A DNA stretch of 64,000 nt, taken from contig NZ_NIHD01000005.1 of assembly GCF_002806975.1 (NCBI RefSeq), forward strand, positions 124,001 to 188,000, read 5' to 3'. The stretch comes from Marinobacter aromaticivorans (GTDB lineage Bacteria; Pseudomonadota; Gammaproteobacteria; Pseudomonadales; Oleiphilaceae). How positions within the stretch are numbered: the stretch's first letter is position 1; each line of letters begins with the position of its first letter. The notes beneath the pieces are model-generated. The model did not search any database. It was not told the DNA's origin and saw only the letters and a program-made list of their open reading frames with translations. The translations under genes were made by a program, and so were the position numbers. Shown piece after piece: positions 24,347 to 33,959 of this stretch.

Positions 24347-26557
24347 ATGGCAGTAAATAGCAGGCCGCGACTGAATGACATGGAAGGTTGTGTAGATGAA
24401 GTTATCCGCCGGATAGGCAAGACAATTATCCTGGGTTTGCCTCTGGGCCTGGGAAAGCCGGTGCATTTTGTCAATGCGCTGTATCAGAGGGCGAAGGACG
24501 ACCCTGAGATCAATCTGCATATTTTTACTGCGCTCTCACTGTTGGCGCCTCTGGGCGGTTCTTCTCTGGAAAGGCGCTTCATGGGCCCCGTTGCGGATCG
24601 CCTTTATGGCAGTATTCCGGAGTTGCAGTACGCCCGGGACGTCAACAACAACAGCTTGCCCCCCAACGTTCAGGTGTCAGAGTTTTTCTTCAAGGCAGGT
24701 AGTTACCTCAACAATCGCAATCAGCAACGGCGCTACGTATCCAGCAATTATACCCATGCGGTTCGCGATCTTATGGATCTGGGGGTTAACCTTGTTGCCC
24801 AGATGGTGGCGCCTGGCGAGCTGCATGCTGCACCGGGCATGGTCAGTTTCAGCTGTAACCCGGACCTGAGTATTGATTTGCTGCCCTTGATACGGGAGCG
24901 AGAGGCCGCGGGCACCCCGGTGGCAATCGTGGGTGAAATCAATCGTCATTTGCCCTGGTTCGGTCGCGATGCTGCAGTTGCCGAAGCCGAGTTCGACATA
25001 ATGTATGAGCATCAGGCCTCGGAGTACCCGCTGTTCTCTGCGCCCCAGACGGACATCACCCCGGAAGATCACCTGATCGGCTTTTACGCCAGCACCTTGC
25101 TGAAAGATGGCGGCACCTTGCAACTCGGTATCGGCTCCCTTGGTTCGGCACTGGTGCACAGCGCCATCCTGCGCCACAAGAATAACGATACATGGCGGGC
25201 GGTGTTTGACTATCTGAAGGTTGCTGAGCATTTCCCGATCGTAGAAAAAGAAGGTGGGACCGGGCCTTTTGAGAAGGGGCTCTACGGTTGCAGCGAGATG
25301 ATGGTCGACGGCTTCCTGTATCTTATGGAAGCGGGGCTTCTCCGGCGTGAGGTATTTGATCATGCTGATCTTCAGACGTTGATTAATACTAATGAAATTG
25401 ACCAGCAGGTTTCCCTGGCGACTCTTGATGTGCTGCGTCGCGAGGGGCTTATTGACTCACCCCTGCGGGCGAGGGACGTTGCCTGGCTGATTCGCTATGG
25501 AATCTTTCGTGATTCGGTTGAGTTCAAGGGTGGTCGACTTCGTATTGGTGAGCACTCTCTGGACGGTGATCTGGACGACCCTGAAGCGCGCGAGGCTATT
25601 GAAAAAAGAGTGCTTGGAGAACGGCTTGCAGGGGGAGTTGTCATACACGGAGGTTTTTACGTTGGCCCCCGGCAGTTCTATCAGTCGTTGCGCGAACTCC
25701 CGGACGAGGAGCGTGATCGTATCTGCATGACCAGTGTCAGGTTTATTAACCACCTGTACGATCATCGGTTTGGTAATCAGCGCCTCAAGGTTGCCCAACG
25801 CATACACGCCCGGTTCATTAACACAGCCATCATGTACACCCTTAACGGCGCCGCGGTTTCCGACGGGCTTGAGGATGGCAGGGTGCTCAGCGGTGTGGGT
25901 GGCCAGTACAACTTCGTATCCATGGCACACGAACTGCCAGGTGCCCGTTCAATTATCACTTTACGCAGCAACCGCACAAGCCATGGAAAGGTAGTGTCGA
26001 ACATAGTGTTCAATTACGGACATTGCACCATTCCCCGTCACCTGCGGGACGTTGTGATTACCGAATACGGTATCGCAGACCTGCGCGGCCAGCGCGATGA
26101 GCAGGTGTACCTGCGCCTGATCCGTATCGCAGATTCCCGTTTTCAGCAGGACCTGCTTACCCAGGCGCAGAAAGCCGGTAAAGTGGACGCAAAGTTCCGG
26201 TTGCCGGACAGCTGGCTTAACAATACACCGGAAGCCATCGCCGAGGCCCTGGCAGTGGCCGGCGACAAAGACTGGTTTCCGGCATTTCCCTTTGGCGGGG
26301 ACTTTACTGATCAGGAACTGGTTCTGGTCAAGGCGCTCAAAAGGCTCAAGTCTGAAACGGCGACCCGCCGTGGTAAACTTTCGACGCTGTTACGGGCTCT
26401 TCGGACCAAAGACGAGCAGGGCCGGTATACCGAATTGCTGCAGCGAATGGGCCTTCACCAGCCCCACGGGATGCGTGACAAACTGGATCAGCGCCTTCTG
26501 ATTCATGGCCTGCAACTGACTGAAAACTCATCAGATACGGGGAACTCGAAAGCCTGA
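24347..26557 (+). CDS. acetyl-CoA hydrolase/transferase family protein (long form)
   Basis: This 736-residue protein belongs to the CoA-transferase/acyl-CoA hydrolase group that includes acetyl-CoA hydrolase and succinyl-CoA:acetate CoA-transferase. The C-terminal catalytic domain shows GVGGQYNFVSMAHELPGARSI and the active-site-like EYGIADLRG. The chain is about 200 residues longer than the usual 500. Helical extensions lie at the middle and C-terminus (FLYLMEAGLLRREVFDH; LKRLKSETATRRGKLSTLL). Reaction direction and acyl group are unknown. The ATG at 24347 follows GGGGA with good spacing; an ATG at 24326 does not. Its TGA overlaps the ATG of the FKBP gene. Confidence 0.83.
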   Translation: MAVNSRPRLNDMEGCVDEVIRRIGKTIILGLPLGLGKPVHFVNALYQRAKDDPEINLHIFTALSLLAPLGGSSLERRFMGPVADRLYGSIPELQYARDVNNNSLPPNVQVSEFFFKAGSYLNNRNQQRRYVSSNYTHAVRDLMDLGVNLVAQMVAPGELHAAPGMVSFSCNPDLSIDLLPLIREREAAGTPVAIVGEINRHLPWFGRDAAVAEAEFDIMYEHQASEYPLFSAPQTDITPEDHLIGFYASTLLKDGGTLQLGIGSLGSALVHSAILRHKNNDTWRAVFDYLKVAEHFPIVEKEGGTGPFEKGLYGCSEMMVDGFLYLMEAGLLRREVFDHADLQTLINTNEIDQQVSLATLDVLRREGLIDSPLRARDVAWLIRYGIFRDSVEFKGGRLRIGEHSLDGDLDDPEAREAIEKRVLGERLAGGVVIHGGFYVGPRQFYQSLRELPDEERDRICMTSVRFINHLYDHRFGNQRLKVAQRIHARFINTAIMYTLNGAAVSDGLEDGRVLSGVGGQYNFVSMAHELPGARSIITLRSNRTSHGKVVSNIVFNYGHCTIPRHLRDVVITEYGIADLRGQRDEQVYLRLIRIADSRFQQDLLTQAQKAGKVDAKFRLPDSWLNNTPEAIAEALAVAGDKDWFPAFPFGGDFTDQELVLVKALKRLKSETATRRGKLSTLLRALRTKDEQGRYTELLQRMGLHQPHGMRDKLDQRLLIHGLQLTENSSDTGNSKA

Positions 26558-27027
26558 TGCAAGATTTCCAGAAAAAACCTGACGTTTTTACGGTTCACTA
26601 TGTGCTGAAGAACAAAATCGGCGAGCTGGTCGATACTTCGGAGGGCAGTGAGCCTCTGCACTTTCTGTACGGCAGCCCGGATATCATCAAAGGTATCCAG
26701 GAGGCGGTGAAAGACCGTAATGCGGGGGATTGCCTGGAAGTAACGGTTCCGCCCTCCATGGCTTATGGTGAGCACAGGGAGGATCTGGTCCGGAAAATTC
26801 CCCGATCGATGTTCGAAGGTGTTGAAAACCTGAAGGTGGGCATGAAATTCCAGACCAACACCGGCGAAAATGCCCAGATCGTCCAGGTCGTGGGCATTGA
26901 CGGCAATCTCATACGGGTTGACGCCAATCACCCACTGGCCGGTTTTACCCTGTATTTTGATCTGGAAATCATTGATCGTCGTGAAGCGACCGATGAGGAA
27001 ATTGCGCAGGGCCGGCCACTGTTTTGA
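26557..27027 (+). CDS. SlyD-like FKBP-type peptidyl-prolyl isomerase
   Basis: This 156-residue protein has the SlyD layout. An FKBP half (VHYVLKNKIGELVDTS, LHFLYGSPDIIKGIQEAVKDR) surrounds the insert-in-flap chaperone domain (about 70-125), and the FKBP fold closes with HPLAGFTLYFDLEIIDRR. The His/Cys-rich metal-binding tail of E. coli SlyD is absent; the chain ends EEIAQGRPLF. It should speed prolyl isomerisation and hold unfolded proteins in the cytoplasm. Its start shares one base with the stop of the acetyl-CoA hydrolase gene, so the two are probably co-translated. Confidence 0.9.
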   Translation: MQDFQKKPDVFTVHYVLKNKIGELVDTSEGSEPLHFLYGSPDIIKGIQEAVKDRNAGDCLEVTVPPSMAYGEHREDLVRKIPRSMFEGVENLKVGMKFQTNTGENAQIVQVVGIDGNLIRVDANHPLAGFTLYFDLEIIDRREATDEEIAQGRPLF

Positions 27028-27201
27028 GCGAGTGTTTGTTTGCCTGCGCAAGGGTATTCCGTACCCGGTCGTTGTGACCGGGTGTAAGCGCAGAGTGGTT
27101 CCATGTATATTTCTGAAAAGCATCTATAATTGCTGTTACATCAGGTTGCCTGTATCGTCGGAGGCAGGCAAAAATCGGAACCCGGAAAAACAAAATCAGA
27201 G

Positions 27202-27939
27202 ATGGACCGCGTGGAACAGACAAACGAAAGTTGGCGAATTCTTATTGTCGAAGATGATGAGCGGCTGGCCGAGCTGACCCGTGAATACCTGGAAAGCAAC
27301 GGCCTTGCCGTGTCACTCGAAACCCATGGAGGCCCCGCCGTCGAGCGAATCCGCAATGAACAGCCGGATCTTGTGGTACTGGATTTGATGCTGCCCGGTG
27401 AGGATGGTCTTTCCATTTGCCGCCGCGTACGCCCGTTCTATTCCGGCCCCATTATTATGCTCACGGCACGCACCGATGATCTGGATCAGGTGCTTGGCCT
27501 TGAAATGGGAGCCGACGATTACATCGGCAAACCGGTAAAACCCCGCGTGCTACTGGCCCGTATCCGCGCCATGCTGCGCCGTGTGACGGAAAATGCGCAA
27601 AGTGGCGCAGACGAAGCAGGCGGCGAGGAGCCTTCACGGCTGCAGTTCAATGATCTTGTGGTCGATCGCTCAATGCGTGAGGCCTGGCTGAACGAGGAAG
27701 GGATTGATCTGACCAGCGCCGAGTTCGATCTGCTCTGGCTGCTCGCCAGTAACGCGGGTCGTGTATTGAGCCGGGAAGAAATTTTCACGGCCTTACGGGG
27801 CATCGAATACGATGGTCAGGACCGATCCATTGATGTCAGGGTTTCCCGCATTCGTCCGAAAATTGGTGATGACCCAATCCATCCCCGCAGGATCAAGACC
27901 GTTCGAAGTAAAGGCTATCTTTTTGTGAAGGAAGCCTGA
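27202..27939 (+). CDS. OmpR-family response regulator, RstA-like
   Basis: This 245-residue protein has a receiver (phosphoacceptor Asp61 in VVLDLMLPGEDG, acidic VEDDE, Lys110 in DDYIGKPVKPR). A winged-helix DNA-binding domain (about 145-243; FDLLWLLASNAGRVLSREEIF, SIDVRVSRIRPKIGDD) follows. The partner kinase lies 63 bases downstream. RstA fits best because the kinase looks like RstB; its targets here are unknown. The start at 27202 gives the usual N-terminus but has a weak ribosome site. Confidence 0.88.
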   Translation: MDRVEQTNESWRILIVEDDERLAELTREYLESNGLAVSLETHGGPAVERIRNEQPDLVVLDLMLPGEDGLSICRRVRPFYSGPIIMLTARTDDLDQVLGLEMGADDYIGKPVKPRVLLARIRAMLRRVTENAQSGADEAGGEEPSRLQFNDLVVDRSMREAWLNEEGIDLTSAEFDLLWLLASNAGRVLSREEIFTALRGIEYDGQDRSIDVRVSRIRPKIGDDPIHPRRIKTVRSKGYLFVKEA

Positions 27940-28002
27940 CGATTCCGTCTTTGGCGTCGGCACGGGCTCTCCTGCCGACGTTTTCCTGCAGGGTTAATTG
28001 AC

Positions 28003-29571
28003 ATGCCCCTGAAGTTTTCCCTCAAATTGTATGCCCGCCTGGCTGGCCTCTCAGCATTGGTTGTTTTGCTCTGCATGGTTCTCTTTGTTGGTATCAACTC
28101 CGTGCGCTCCCAGTTCTGGCATGAGCGTGTTTCAGAGCCATTGATGCGTTGGCTTGCGTCGTCACCGGCGCCGGAACAACAGTACCACTGGCTGACACCC
28201 TGGCATGACTTTCGGGTTGCAAGTGCGCAAGAGCTGTCGCTTTCACCGGTTACCCGCGAGCGTCTGGGCTATGGCCAGGTGGTCGCTGTTGAAAACAGCC
28301 TGGGCTATCGCTTTCTGGTAACCGGTTTCCACGGTGAAACGCTGCAGCTCGGGCTGTCTCATCCGTACCGGGATATTGCGGTTGTCTCGGCACAGATTCT
28401 GCGCGTGCACCTCGATGGCACTAATCCGGAAGAGCGCACCAAGGCGGCGGAACGGCTGAGCGGAGGGTTGAATGTTGGGGTTATGTGGCTTGAGGATCCG
28501 TCAGCGCTGCCGGGTGATGAGGTGCTGGAGCGTGTTTCCAGCCAGGGTTTCGCCTTTTATCAGGATAACGGGGATGGGCGTGTACTGGTTCGGTTAGCAG
28601 ACGGTGAGCTGGTGCAGCTTGTCATGCCGGCACCGTTCAATCCGTGGGCCTGGCCGGTCATCCTGTTATTACTGTTGGTGTCCGGGAGTGTTCTGGCGCT
28701 GGTGCTGATTCTTGTGCTCCGGGACCTGGACAGCAACCTGCGCAAGGTTGAGTCTGTTGCTGTGCGTATTGCGCGCGGAGAGATGGGCGCTCGGGTCGAG
28801 GCAGGCGAGGGTACGGTTGTATCCCGCCTGGCAGCCGCATTTAACGGTATGGCGGAACACATACAGCGCCTTGTGAACGTTCAGCGCGAGATGATTCATG
28901 CGGTCTCCCATGAACTAAGAACCCCCGTAGCCCGTATCCGTTTTGGCGTGCAGATGATTGAGGATTGCCAGGACCAGAAAGCACTGCAGAAGCAGCTTGA
29001 CGGTATTGATGGTGATATCCAGGAACTGGATGAGTTGATTGACGAAATCCTGACCTACGCCCGGCTGGAGCAGGGCGGCCCGGTATTTTCGCTTGAGGAA
29101 ACATCCGTAACCGACATTGTGAGACAGGTTGTGGATGAACAGCAGCTTGTGCGCCCGGCCCTGAGTATTGAAAGTGAAATTGATGAGGCCTCGGAGCGTT
29201 ATGCCATGGCGGACGTGGAGCCCCGTTATATTCACCGTGCTATCCAGAATCTTGTCGGGAATGCCGGGCGTTACGCAGCGGGTAAGGTACTTGTCCGTTG
29301 CCATATAGATGAAGACCATTGCCGTATCGATGTGGAAGACGATGGCCCGGGTATTCCCGAAGATGAATGGGAGAAGGTGTTCACGGCCTTTGCCCGGCTG
29401 GACGACAGCCGCACCCGAACCTCCGGCGGGTACGGGCTTGGCCTCTCAATCGTGAGGCGAATCCTGTACTGGCACAACGGGCAGGCTTTTGTAAGCCGCA
29501 GTGACAGCCTGGGCGGGGCGCGTTTCAGTCTTGTGTGGCCCCGTAAAAAACCACTGGAGCCCGGGTTCTGA
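28003..29571 (+). CDS. sensor histidine kinase, RstB-like
   Basis: This 522-residue inner-membrane kinase has transmembrane segments at about 12-31 and 217-239, with a periplasmic sensor of about 185 residues between them. HAMP (about 240-292), an H box with His303 (MIHAVSHELRTPVARIR), an N box (IQNLVGNAGRYA) and G boxes (DVEDDGPGIP; GGYGLGLSIV) follow. All catalytic elements are intact. It pairs with the RstA-like regulator upstream; the signal is unknown (RstB of enterics is tied to low Mg and acid). Confidence 0.88.
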   Translation: MPLKFSLKLYARLAGLSALVVLLCMVLFVGINSVRSQFWHERVSEPLMRWLASSPAPEQQYHWLTPWHDFRVASAQELSLSPVTRERLGYGQVVAVENSLGYRFLVTGFHGETLQLGLSHPYRDIAVVSAQILRVHLDGTNPEERTKAAERLSGGLNVGVMWLEDPSALPGDEVLERVSSQGFAFYQDNGDGRVLVRLADGELVQLVMPAPFNPWAWPVILLLLLVSGSVLALVLILVLRDLDSNLRKVESVAVRIARGEMGARVEAGEGTVVSRLAAAFNGMAEHIQRLVNVQREMIHAVSHELRTPVARIRFGVQMIEDCQDQKALQKQLDGIDGDIQELDELIDEILTYARLEQGGPVFSLEETSVTDIVRQVVDEQQLVRPALSIESEIDEASERYAMADVEPRYIHRAIQNLVGNAGRYAAGKVLVRCHIDEDHCRIDVEDDGPGIPEDEWEKVFTAFARLDDSRTRTSGGYGLGLSIVRRILYWHNGQAFVSRSDSLGGARFSLVWPRKKPLEPGF

Positions 29572-29634
29572 GTCGGTTTGAGAGCCAGGTCTCAGGTCAT
29601 CACCAGATGTAACAAAGCGACTACACAAGCACTA

Positions 29635-29663
29635 CTGAAAAACCGGCCACAGGTTTTGATAAT
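29635..29663 (+). promoter_or_regulatory. candidate sigma-70 promoter upstream of glpK
   Basis: CTGAAA (29635-29640), 17 bases, then GATAAT (29658-29663) matches 4 of 6 and 5 of 6 consensus positions. Start of transcription would be near 29670, about 90 bases before a strong terminator. It overlaps a small hairpin (AAAACC...GGTTTT, 29639-29657) that may end the RstB transcript. Confidence 0.4.
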
Positions 29664-29669
29664 AGGAAC

Positions 29670-29759
29670 TGTAAGGGATGACTTTTGAGGTTGTGGTTCT
29701 TACGAACTTTCCTTGTTTCATTCGTCATTTGAGGGTCGGGTTTCCGACCCTTTTTTTTT
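29670..29759 (+). ncRNA. candidate small RNA between rstB-like gene and glpK
   Basis: A promoter-like element is followed by about 90 bases that end in a factor-independent terminator with nine T residues, with no gene in between. The only frame (ATG at 29678, 27 codons) runs through the terminator and has no spaced ribosome site. The arrangement fits a stand-alone Hfq-type small RNA; alternatively it is just the distant terminator of the kinase gene. The rest of 29572-29870 holds no gene. Confidence 0.35.
29733..29759 (+). terminator. rho-independent terminator
   Basis: GGGTCGG (29733-29739), loop GTTT, CCGACCC (29744-29750), followed by nine T. This is the strongest terminator in the window and separates the rstAB-like operon from glpK. 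Confidence 0.9.
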
Positions 29760-29870
29760 AGACACTTCTGTATCTTTTCTTCCGTATTTCCTGCTGAACC
29801 TGGCGCAATGCTCTTCTTCCTGCAAACCAGCTGTTAGAATCCGGTAAACAACCGGACATCAGGATTCATC

Positions 29871-31352
29871 ATGACCCCTTACCTGCTTGCTATTGATCAG
29901 GGCACAACCAGTTCCCGGGCTATTGTGTTCGATCAGAAGGGTGCCAGTATTGCGACAGATCAGCGGGAGTTTACACAGCATTTCCCCAGTGACGGCAGGG
30001 TGGAGCACGATGCATCGGAAATCTGGGAAAGCACGCTGGCTGTGTGCCGTGGCGTCCTTGAAAAAGCCGGGCTTGATGCTTCCGATCTGGCCGGCATAGG
30101 TATTACCAACCAGCGCGAGACTACCGTTATCTGGGACCGGGCCACGGGCAAGCCGATACATCCTGCCATTGTGTGGCAGGACAGGCGTACAGCCTCCCTG
30201 TGTACCAAGCTGAAAACCGATGGCCATGAAGACACCGTGGTAGAGCGCACGGGCCTGCTGATCGATCCGTACTTCTCTGCTACAAAGATCGCCTGGATAC
30301 TGGATCATGTGGAAGGCGCGCGCGCCCGTGCAGAAGCTGGTGAGCTGGCGTTTGGAACCGTAGACAGCTGGCTTTTATGGAATTTCACCGGTGGTCGTTC
30401 ACACTTTACCGATGCCAGTAACGCCTCCAGAACAGCGGTGTTCAATATTCATGAACAGAACTGGGACAACGAGTTACTGAAGCTGTTCCGGGTGCCCCGG
30501 CCTTTATTGCCTGATGTGCTGGACAGTGCGGCCGATTATGGTGAGGCCGAAGCCCGGTGGCTGGGTGCACCGGTCAGGATCGCCGGCATTGCAGGGGATC
30601 AGCAGGCAGCGCTTATAGGACAGGCCTGTTTTAAGCCGGGCATGGCCAAGAGCACATACGGTACCGGCTGTTTTCTGATGGTCAATACGGGCAGCAAAGC
30701 CGTTCGGTCCGAGAACCGCCTGCTCACAACGGTAGCCTATCGCCTCAATGGCCAGCCCTGTTACGCCATAGAGGGCAGTATTTTTGTGGCGGGTGCGGCC
30801 ATGCAGTGGCTACGTGATGGCCTCAAGCTGATTGGCGATGCAGCGGAGTCGTCCGCCCACGCACAGTCGGTAGGTGTGGATAATCAGGTTTATCTGGTGC
30901 CGGCGTTTACGGGGCTGGGTGCTCCTCATTGGGACCCCCATGCCCGGGGCGCCATCATGGGGCTGACACGGGATACGGGCATAGGCGAGATTGTTACGGC
31001 CGGGCTGCAGTCGGTGTGTTACCAGACCAAGGATCTGGTTCGCGCCATCCAGAATGACGGCGCTGTCCTGGCGTCCGTCCGCGTGGATGGCGGAATGGTG
31101 GTTAATGACTGGCTGATGCAGTTTTTGGCAGACATTCTTAACGTTACCGTTGATCGCCCCCGGATTACCGAAACCACGGCACTGGGCGCAGCGTACCTTG
31201 CCGGTCTGCAAACGGGTGTCTTTGACAGCCTGGAACAAATCTCGGAGCTTTGGGAGTGCGAGAGGCAGTTTCACACGGGCATGCCGCCGGCATTGCGTGA
31301 ATCGCTGTATGCGGGTTGGCTGGATGCCGTGGAACGGGTCTGTAACAATTGA
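29871..31352 (+). CDS. glpK: glycerol kinase
   Basis: This 493-residue FGGY-family kinase phosphorylates glycerol to glycerol 3-phosphate in the cytoplasm. It opens with [13 protein letters not shown] and shows [21 protein letters not shown], the glycerol-binding [11 protein letters not shown] region, [10 protein letters not shown] and [15 protein letters not shown], as in E. coli GlpK of nearly the same length. No glpF or glpD is adjacent, so the gene stands alone. AGGA lies seven bases before the ATG. Confidence 0.96.
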   Translation: MTPYLLAIDQGTTSSRAIVFDQKGASIATDQREFTQHFPSDGRVEHDASEIWESTLAVCRGVLEKAGLDASDLAGIGITNQRETTVIWDRATGKPIHPAIVWQDRRTASLCTKLKTDGHEDTVVERTGLLIDPYFSATKIAWILDHVEGARARAEAGELAFGTVDSWLLWNFTGGRSHFTDASNASRTAVFNIHEQNWDNELLKLFRVPRPLLPDVLDSAADYGEAEARWLGAPVRIAGIAGDQQAALIGQACFKPGMAKSTYGTGCFLMVNTGSKAVRSENRLLTTVAYRLNGQPCYAIEGSIFVAGAAMQWLRDGLKLIGDAAESSAHAQSVGVDNQVYLVPAFTGLGAPHWDPHARGAIMGLTRDTGIGEIVTAGLQSVCYQTKDLVRAIQNDGAVLASVRVDGGMVVNDWLMQFLADILNVTVDRPRITETTALGAAYLAGLQTGVFDSLEQISELWECERQFHTGMPPALRESLYAGWLDAVERVCNN

Positions 31353-31355
31353 AGC

Positions 31356-32453
31356 TCAGAGACTTGCGGGCATTGACGCATCACTATGGCGTTCAAAGGC
31401 AATAAGATGGTCGGCCTCTACCCGCACCGGCACAGACTCGCCCAGATGAAAATCAAGGTGGCTGCGGAACAGCCCTTCAAACTCGGTGTCTTCGGAGCAC
31501 CGGAAGCGGTAGAGCGTGGACGTGCCGGCAAAGGTTTTTTCCACTACCTTCGGGCGCAGATCTGATTCCGCATCGTAAACAATATCGTCCGGGCGTATAA
31601 GCACATCTACCAGGGTGCCGGAGGGCCATTTATAGGCCCTGTTGCCGTGAATAATGCCGAGCTCGGATTCTATGGTATCCGGCCCGATTGCCTTGCCGGG
31701 TATAAAGCCGCCTTGCCCCACAAAGCTGGCAACAAAACGGTTGGCCGGTTCGTGATACAGGTTGTAGGGCACATCCCACTGCTGGATTCTGCCCTTCTGG
31801 AGCACGGCCACCTGATCGCACATGGCAAAGGCTTCCTGCTGATCGTGGGTCACCAGAATGGCGCTGATGCCGAGCGTTTTCAGGATCTCACGAACATCAA
31901 GGCTGAGCCTGCGGCGCAAGTCGGCATCCAGATTGGAGAAAGGTTCATCGAGAAGGATCAGCGTGGGTTCCGGAGCCAGTGCCCGGGCCAGAGCAACCCG
32001 CTGTTGCTGCCCGCCGGAGAGTTCGTGCGGATAGTTGTCTGCCAGATCCTGCAGGTGGACCACATGCAGCAACTCCATGACTTTGCGCCGTTTCTCGGTT
32101 TTGTCGAGGCCCTGTAATCCGAAGCCTACGTTATCGGCTATGGTCAGGTGCGGGAACAGGGCATAATCCTGGAAAACCATTCCTATGCGGCGTTTTTCGG
32201 GCGCAAGTGTGCGGCCAGGCAGGCTGATTTGCCGGGATTGCAGGCGTATTTCCCCACTGGTAATCGGAAGGAACCCTGCGAGGGCTCGCAATATGGTGCT
32301 TTTCCCGCAACCGCTGGGCCCCAGCAGACAGCCGATATCACCGTGACTGAGCGCGAAGCTGACATCTTTTACAACGGCTTCGCCACCATAGCCGCAGGAC
32401 AGGTTATTGACTTCAAGCAGCCAGTTGTGGGTGGTTGTTTCGGGCGTGCTCAT
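31356..32453 (-). CDS. ABC transporter ATP-binding protein, FbpC/PotA-like, without local partners
   Basis: This 365-residue ATPase has Walker A GPSGCGKS (45-52), a Q loop (VFQDYALFPH), signature LSGGQQQR (145-152), Walker B LILLDEP (165-171) and His switch VTHDQQEA. A C-terminal TOBE-like domain (about 240-355) is of the type used by ferric-iron and other CUT1-like importers. No permease or binding protein gene is next to it, so its partners are elsewhere. The ATG at 32453 lies five bases after argF and is preferred over an upstream extension that would overlap argF in another frame. Confidence 0.87.
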   Translation of the reverse strand: MSTPETTTHNWLLEVNNLSCGYGGEAVVKDVSFALSHGDIGCLLGPSGCGKSTILRALAGFLPITSGEIRLQSRQISLPGRTLAPEKRRIGMVFQDYALFPHLTIADNVGFGLQGLDKTEKRRKVMELLHVVHLQDLADNYPHELSGGQQQRVALARALAPEPTLILLDEPFSNLDADLRRRLSLDVREILKTLGISAILVTHDQQEAFAMCDQVAVLQKGRIQQWDVPYNLYHEPANRFVASFVGQGGFIPGKAIGPDTIESELGIIHGNRAYKWPSGTLVDVLIRPDDIVYDAESDLRPKVVEKTFAGTSTLYRFRCSEDTEFEGLFRSHLDFHLGESVPVRVEADHLIAFERHSDASMPASL

Positions 32454-32458
32454 AGGTG

Positions 32459-33373
32459 TCAGTCCAGGCGGTTGAGAATCAGGAATTCCAGCAGGGCTTT
32501 CTGGGCGTGGAGCCGGTTTTCGGCCTCGTCCCAGACGACCGAGCCCGGGTGCTCCATCATGTCTGCAGATATTTCCTCGCCCCTGTGGGCGGGCAGGCAA
32601 TGCATGAACAGTGCATCTGGTGCAGCCAGTTCCATCAATGCCGGGTTGATCTGGTAGTGGCTGAACGATTTCTCACGGGCTTTCTGTTCATCTTCCTGGC
32701 CCATGGAGGCCCAGACATCGGTTACCAGGAGGTTTGCATCCCGGGCAGCCTCTGCCGGTTCGCGCATGAGAGTGACGCGGTCGCTATTGGCTTTCATCAG
32801 TTCCGCGTCTGGCTCGTAGCCCTCGGGCGTTGCAATGTTTAATTTGAAATCAAACTGCGCGGCCGCGTTGATGTACGAATGACACATGTTGTTGCCATCA
32901 CCAATCCAGGCCACGGTAGCACCCTTGATGCTGCCACGATGTTCGCGGTAGGTCTGCATATCGGCTAACAGTTGGCAGGGGTGGAAATCGTCAGTAAGGG
33001 CATTGATCACAGGCGCACTTGAGGCCTTTGCAAAGGTTTCAACCGTTTTATGGGCAAAGGTACGGATCATCACTGCATCGACCATGCTGGAGATTACGAT
33101 GGCAGAATCTTCTATGGGTTCCCCGCGGCCCAGTTGTGTATCCCGAGGGGAAAGAAACATGGCAGAGCCGCCCAGCTGGGTCATTCCGGCCTCAAAAGAA
33201 ACCCGGGTTCGGGTCGAAGACTTTTCAAAAATCATCGCCAGCACGCGATTTTTAAGAGAGTCCCTGACTTTACCCTGACGCCGTTCTTTTTTGAGTCTGG
33301 TTCCATGGTCCGCCAGACTCTCAAGTTCAGCGGTGGTCATGTCATTCAGTGTCAGAAAATGCCTTGCTGCCAT
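32459..33373 (-). CDS. argF: ornithine carbamoyltransferase
   Basis: This 304-residue cytoplasmic enzyme makes citrulline from ornithine and carbamoyl phosphate in arginine synthesis. It has the carbamoyl phosphate motif STRTR (53-57), the HxxQ-like [11 protein letters not shown] and the ornithine-site [10 protein letters not shown]. It is the anabolic type by length. The ABC ATPase gene follows five bases downstream and is probably co-transcribed. Confidence 0.96.
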   Translation of the reverse strand: MAARHFLTLNDMTTAELESLADHGTRLKKERRQGKVRDSLKNRVLAMIFEKSSTRTRVSFEAGMTQLGGSAMFLSPRDTQLGRGEPIEDSAIVISSMVDAVMIRTFAHKTVETFAKASSAPVINALTDDFHPCQLLADMQTYREHRGSIKGATVAWIGDGNNMCHSYINAAAQFDFKLNIATPEGYEPDAELMKANSDRVTLMREPAEAARDANLLVTDVWASMGQEDEQKAREKSFSHYQINPALMELAAPDALFMHCLPAHRGEEISADMMEHPGSVVWDEAENRLHAQKALLEFLILNRLD

Positions 33374-33406
33374 GGGATGGCCCTTACCTTGGTTAAGCCC
33401 TGGATG

Positions 33407-33418
33407 AGTATAAATACT
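33407..33418. promoter_or_regulatory. AGTAT-N2-ATACT inverted repeat upstream of argF
   Basis: This AT-rich inverted repeat lies 34 bases before the argF start. Position and composition would suit an ArgR half-site pair or a -10 element, but it matches the ArgR consensus only loosely. Confidence 0.2.
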
Positions 33419-33604
33419 GGTGATAAAAACGGGGGCATCAAGTCTAGCCGTTCACGCCAATGATGACAACGCTGCGGCTGGCAGGCTTGCGCTGTATCAA
33501 ACTGCCATGTTTGTTGAGAAGCTTGTGCGACGTGTACAATGGTGCCCAGGCAAGACAGGTGCAACAGCTGAATGCTGTTCCTTTTTAACCAGAGGTAAAT
33601 GTTC

Positions 33605-33931
33605 ATGGACATTAACGAAACCATTAAGACCCAGCTTTCGGAAAATCCCATTATTCTTTACATGAAAGGATCGCCCCAGGCTCCGCAGTGTGGCTTCTCA
33701 GCCAAGACCTCTCAGGCTTTGATGGCCTGTGGAGAGCGCTTTGCGTTTGTGAACATTCTGGATAACCAGGAGTTGCGCGAAGCTCTGAAAGTCTACTCGA
33801 ACTGGCCTACCTATCCACAGCTCTATGTGAATGGTGAGCTGGTGGGTGGTTGCGACATTATTATGGAAATGTCTGAAAATGGTGAGCTGGCCACTTTGGT
33901 AAAAGAAGCGGCCCGGCAAGCCGAGGCCTGA
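33605..33931 (+). CDS. grxD: monothiol glutaredoxin Grx4
   Basis: This 108-residue CGFS glutaredoxin (Cys29 in QCGFSAKT) has the cis-Pro/GSH-site segments WPTYPQLYVNGELVGG and CDIIMEM. It carries or transfers iron-sulfur clusters together with BolA-type partners. Two in-frame ATGs exist (33599, 33605); the second has better spacing from GAGG and gives the usual N-terminus MDINETIKTQ. It stands between divergent argF and convergent tonB. Confidence 0.93.
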   Translation: MDINETIKTQLSENPIILYMKGSPQAPQCGFSAKTSQALMACGERFAFVNILDNQELREALKVYSNWPTYPQLYVNGELVGGCDIIMEMSENGELATLVKEAARQAEA

Positions 33932-33959
33932 TCCCTCCTTATGCCCGCCAGGAGGTCGG

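Noticed and set aside
29704..29728. GAACTT followed by TCATT as a sigma-E promoter
   Set aside because: Spacer is 15 rather than 16 bases, and the transcript would start inside the terminator.
29678..29761. 27-codon peptide upstream of glpK
   Set aside because: The frame reads through the terminator stem and T run and has no properly spaced ribosome site.
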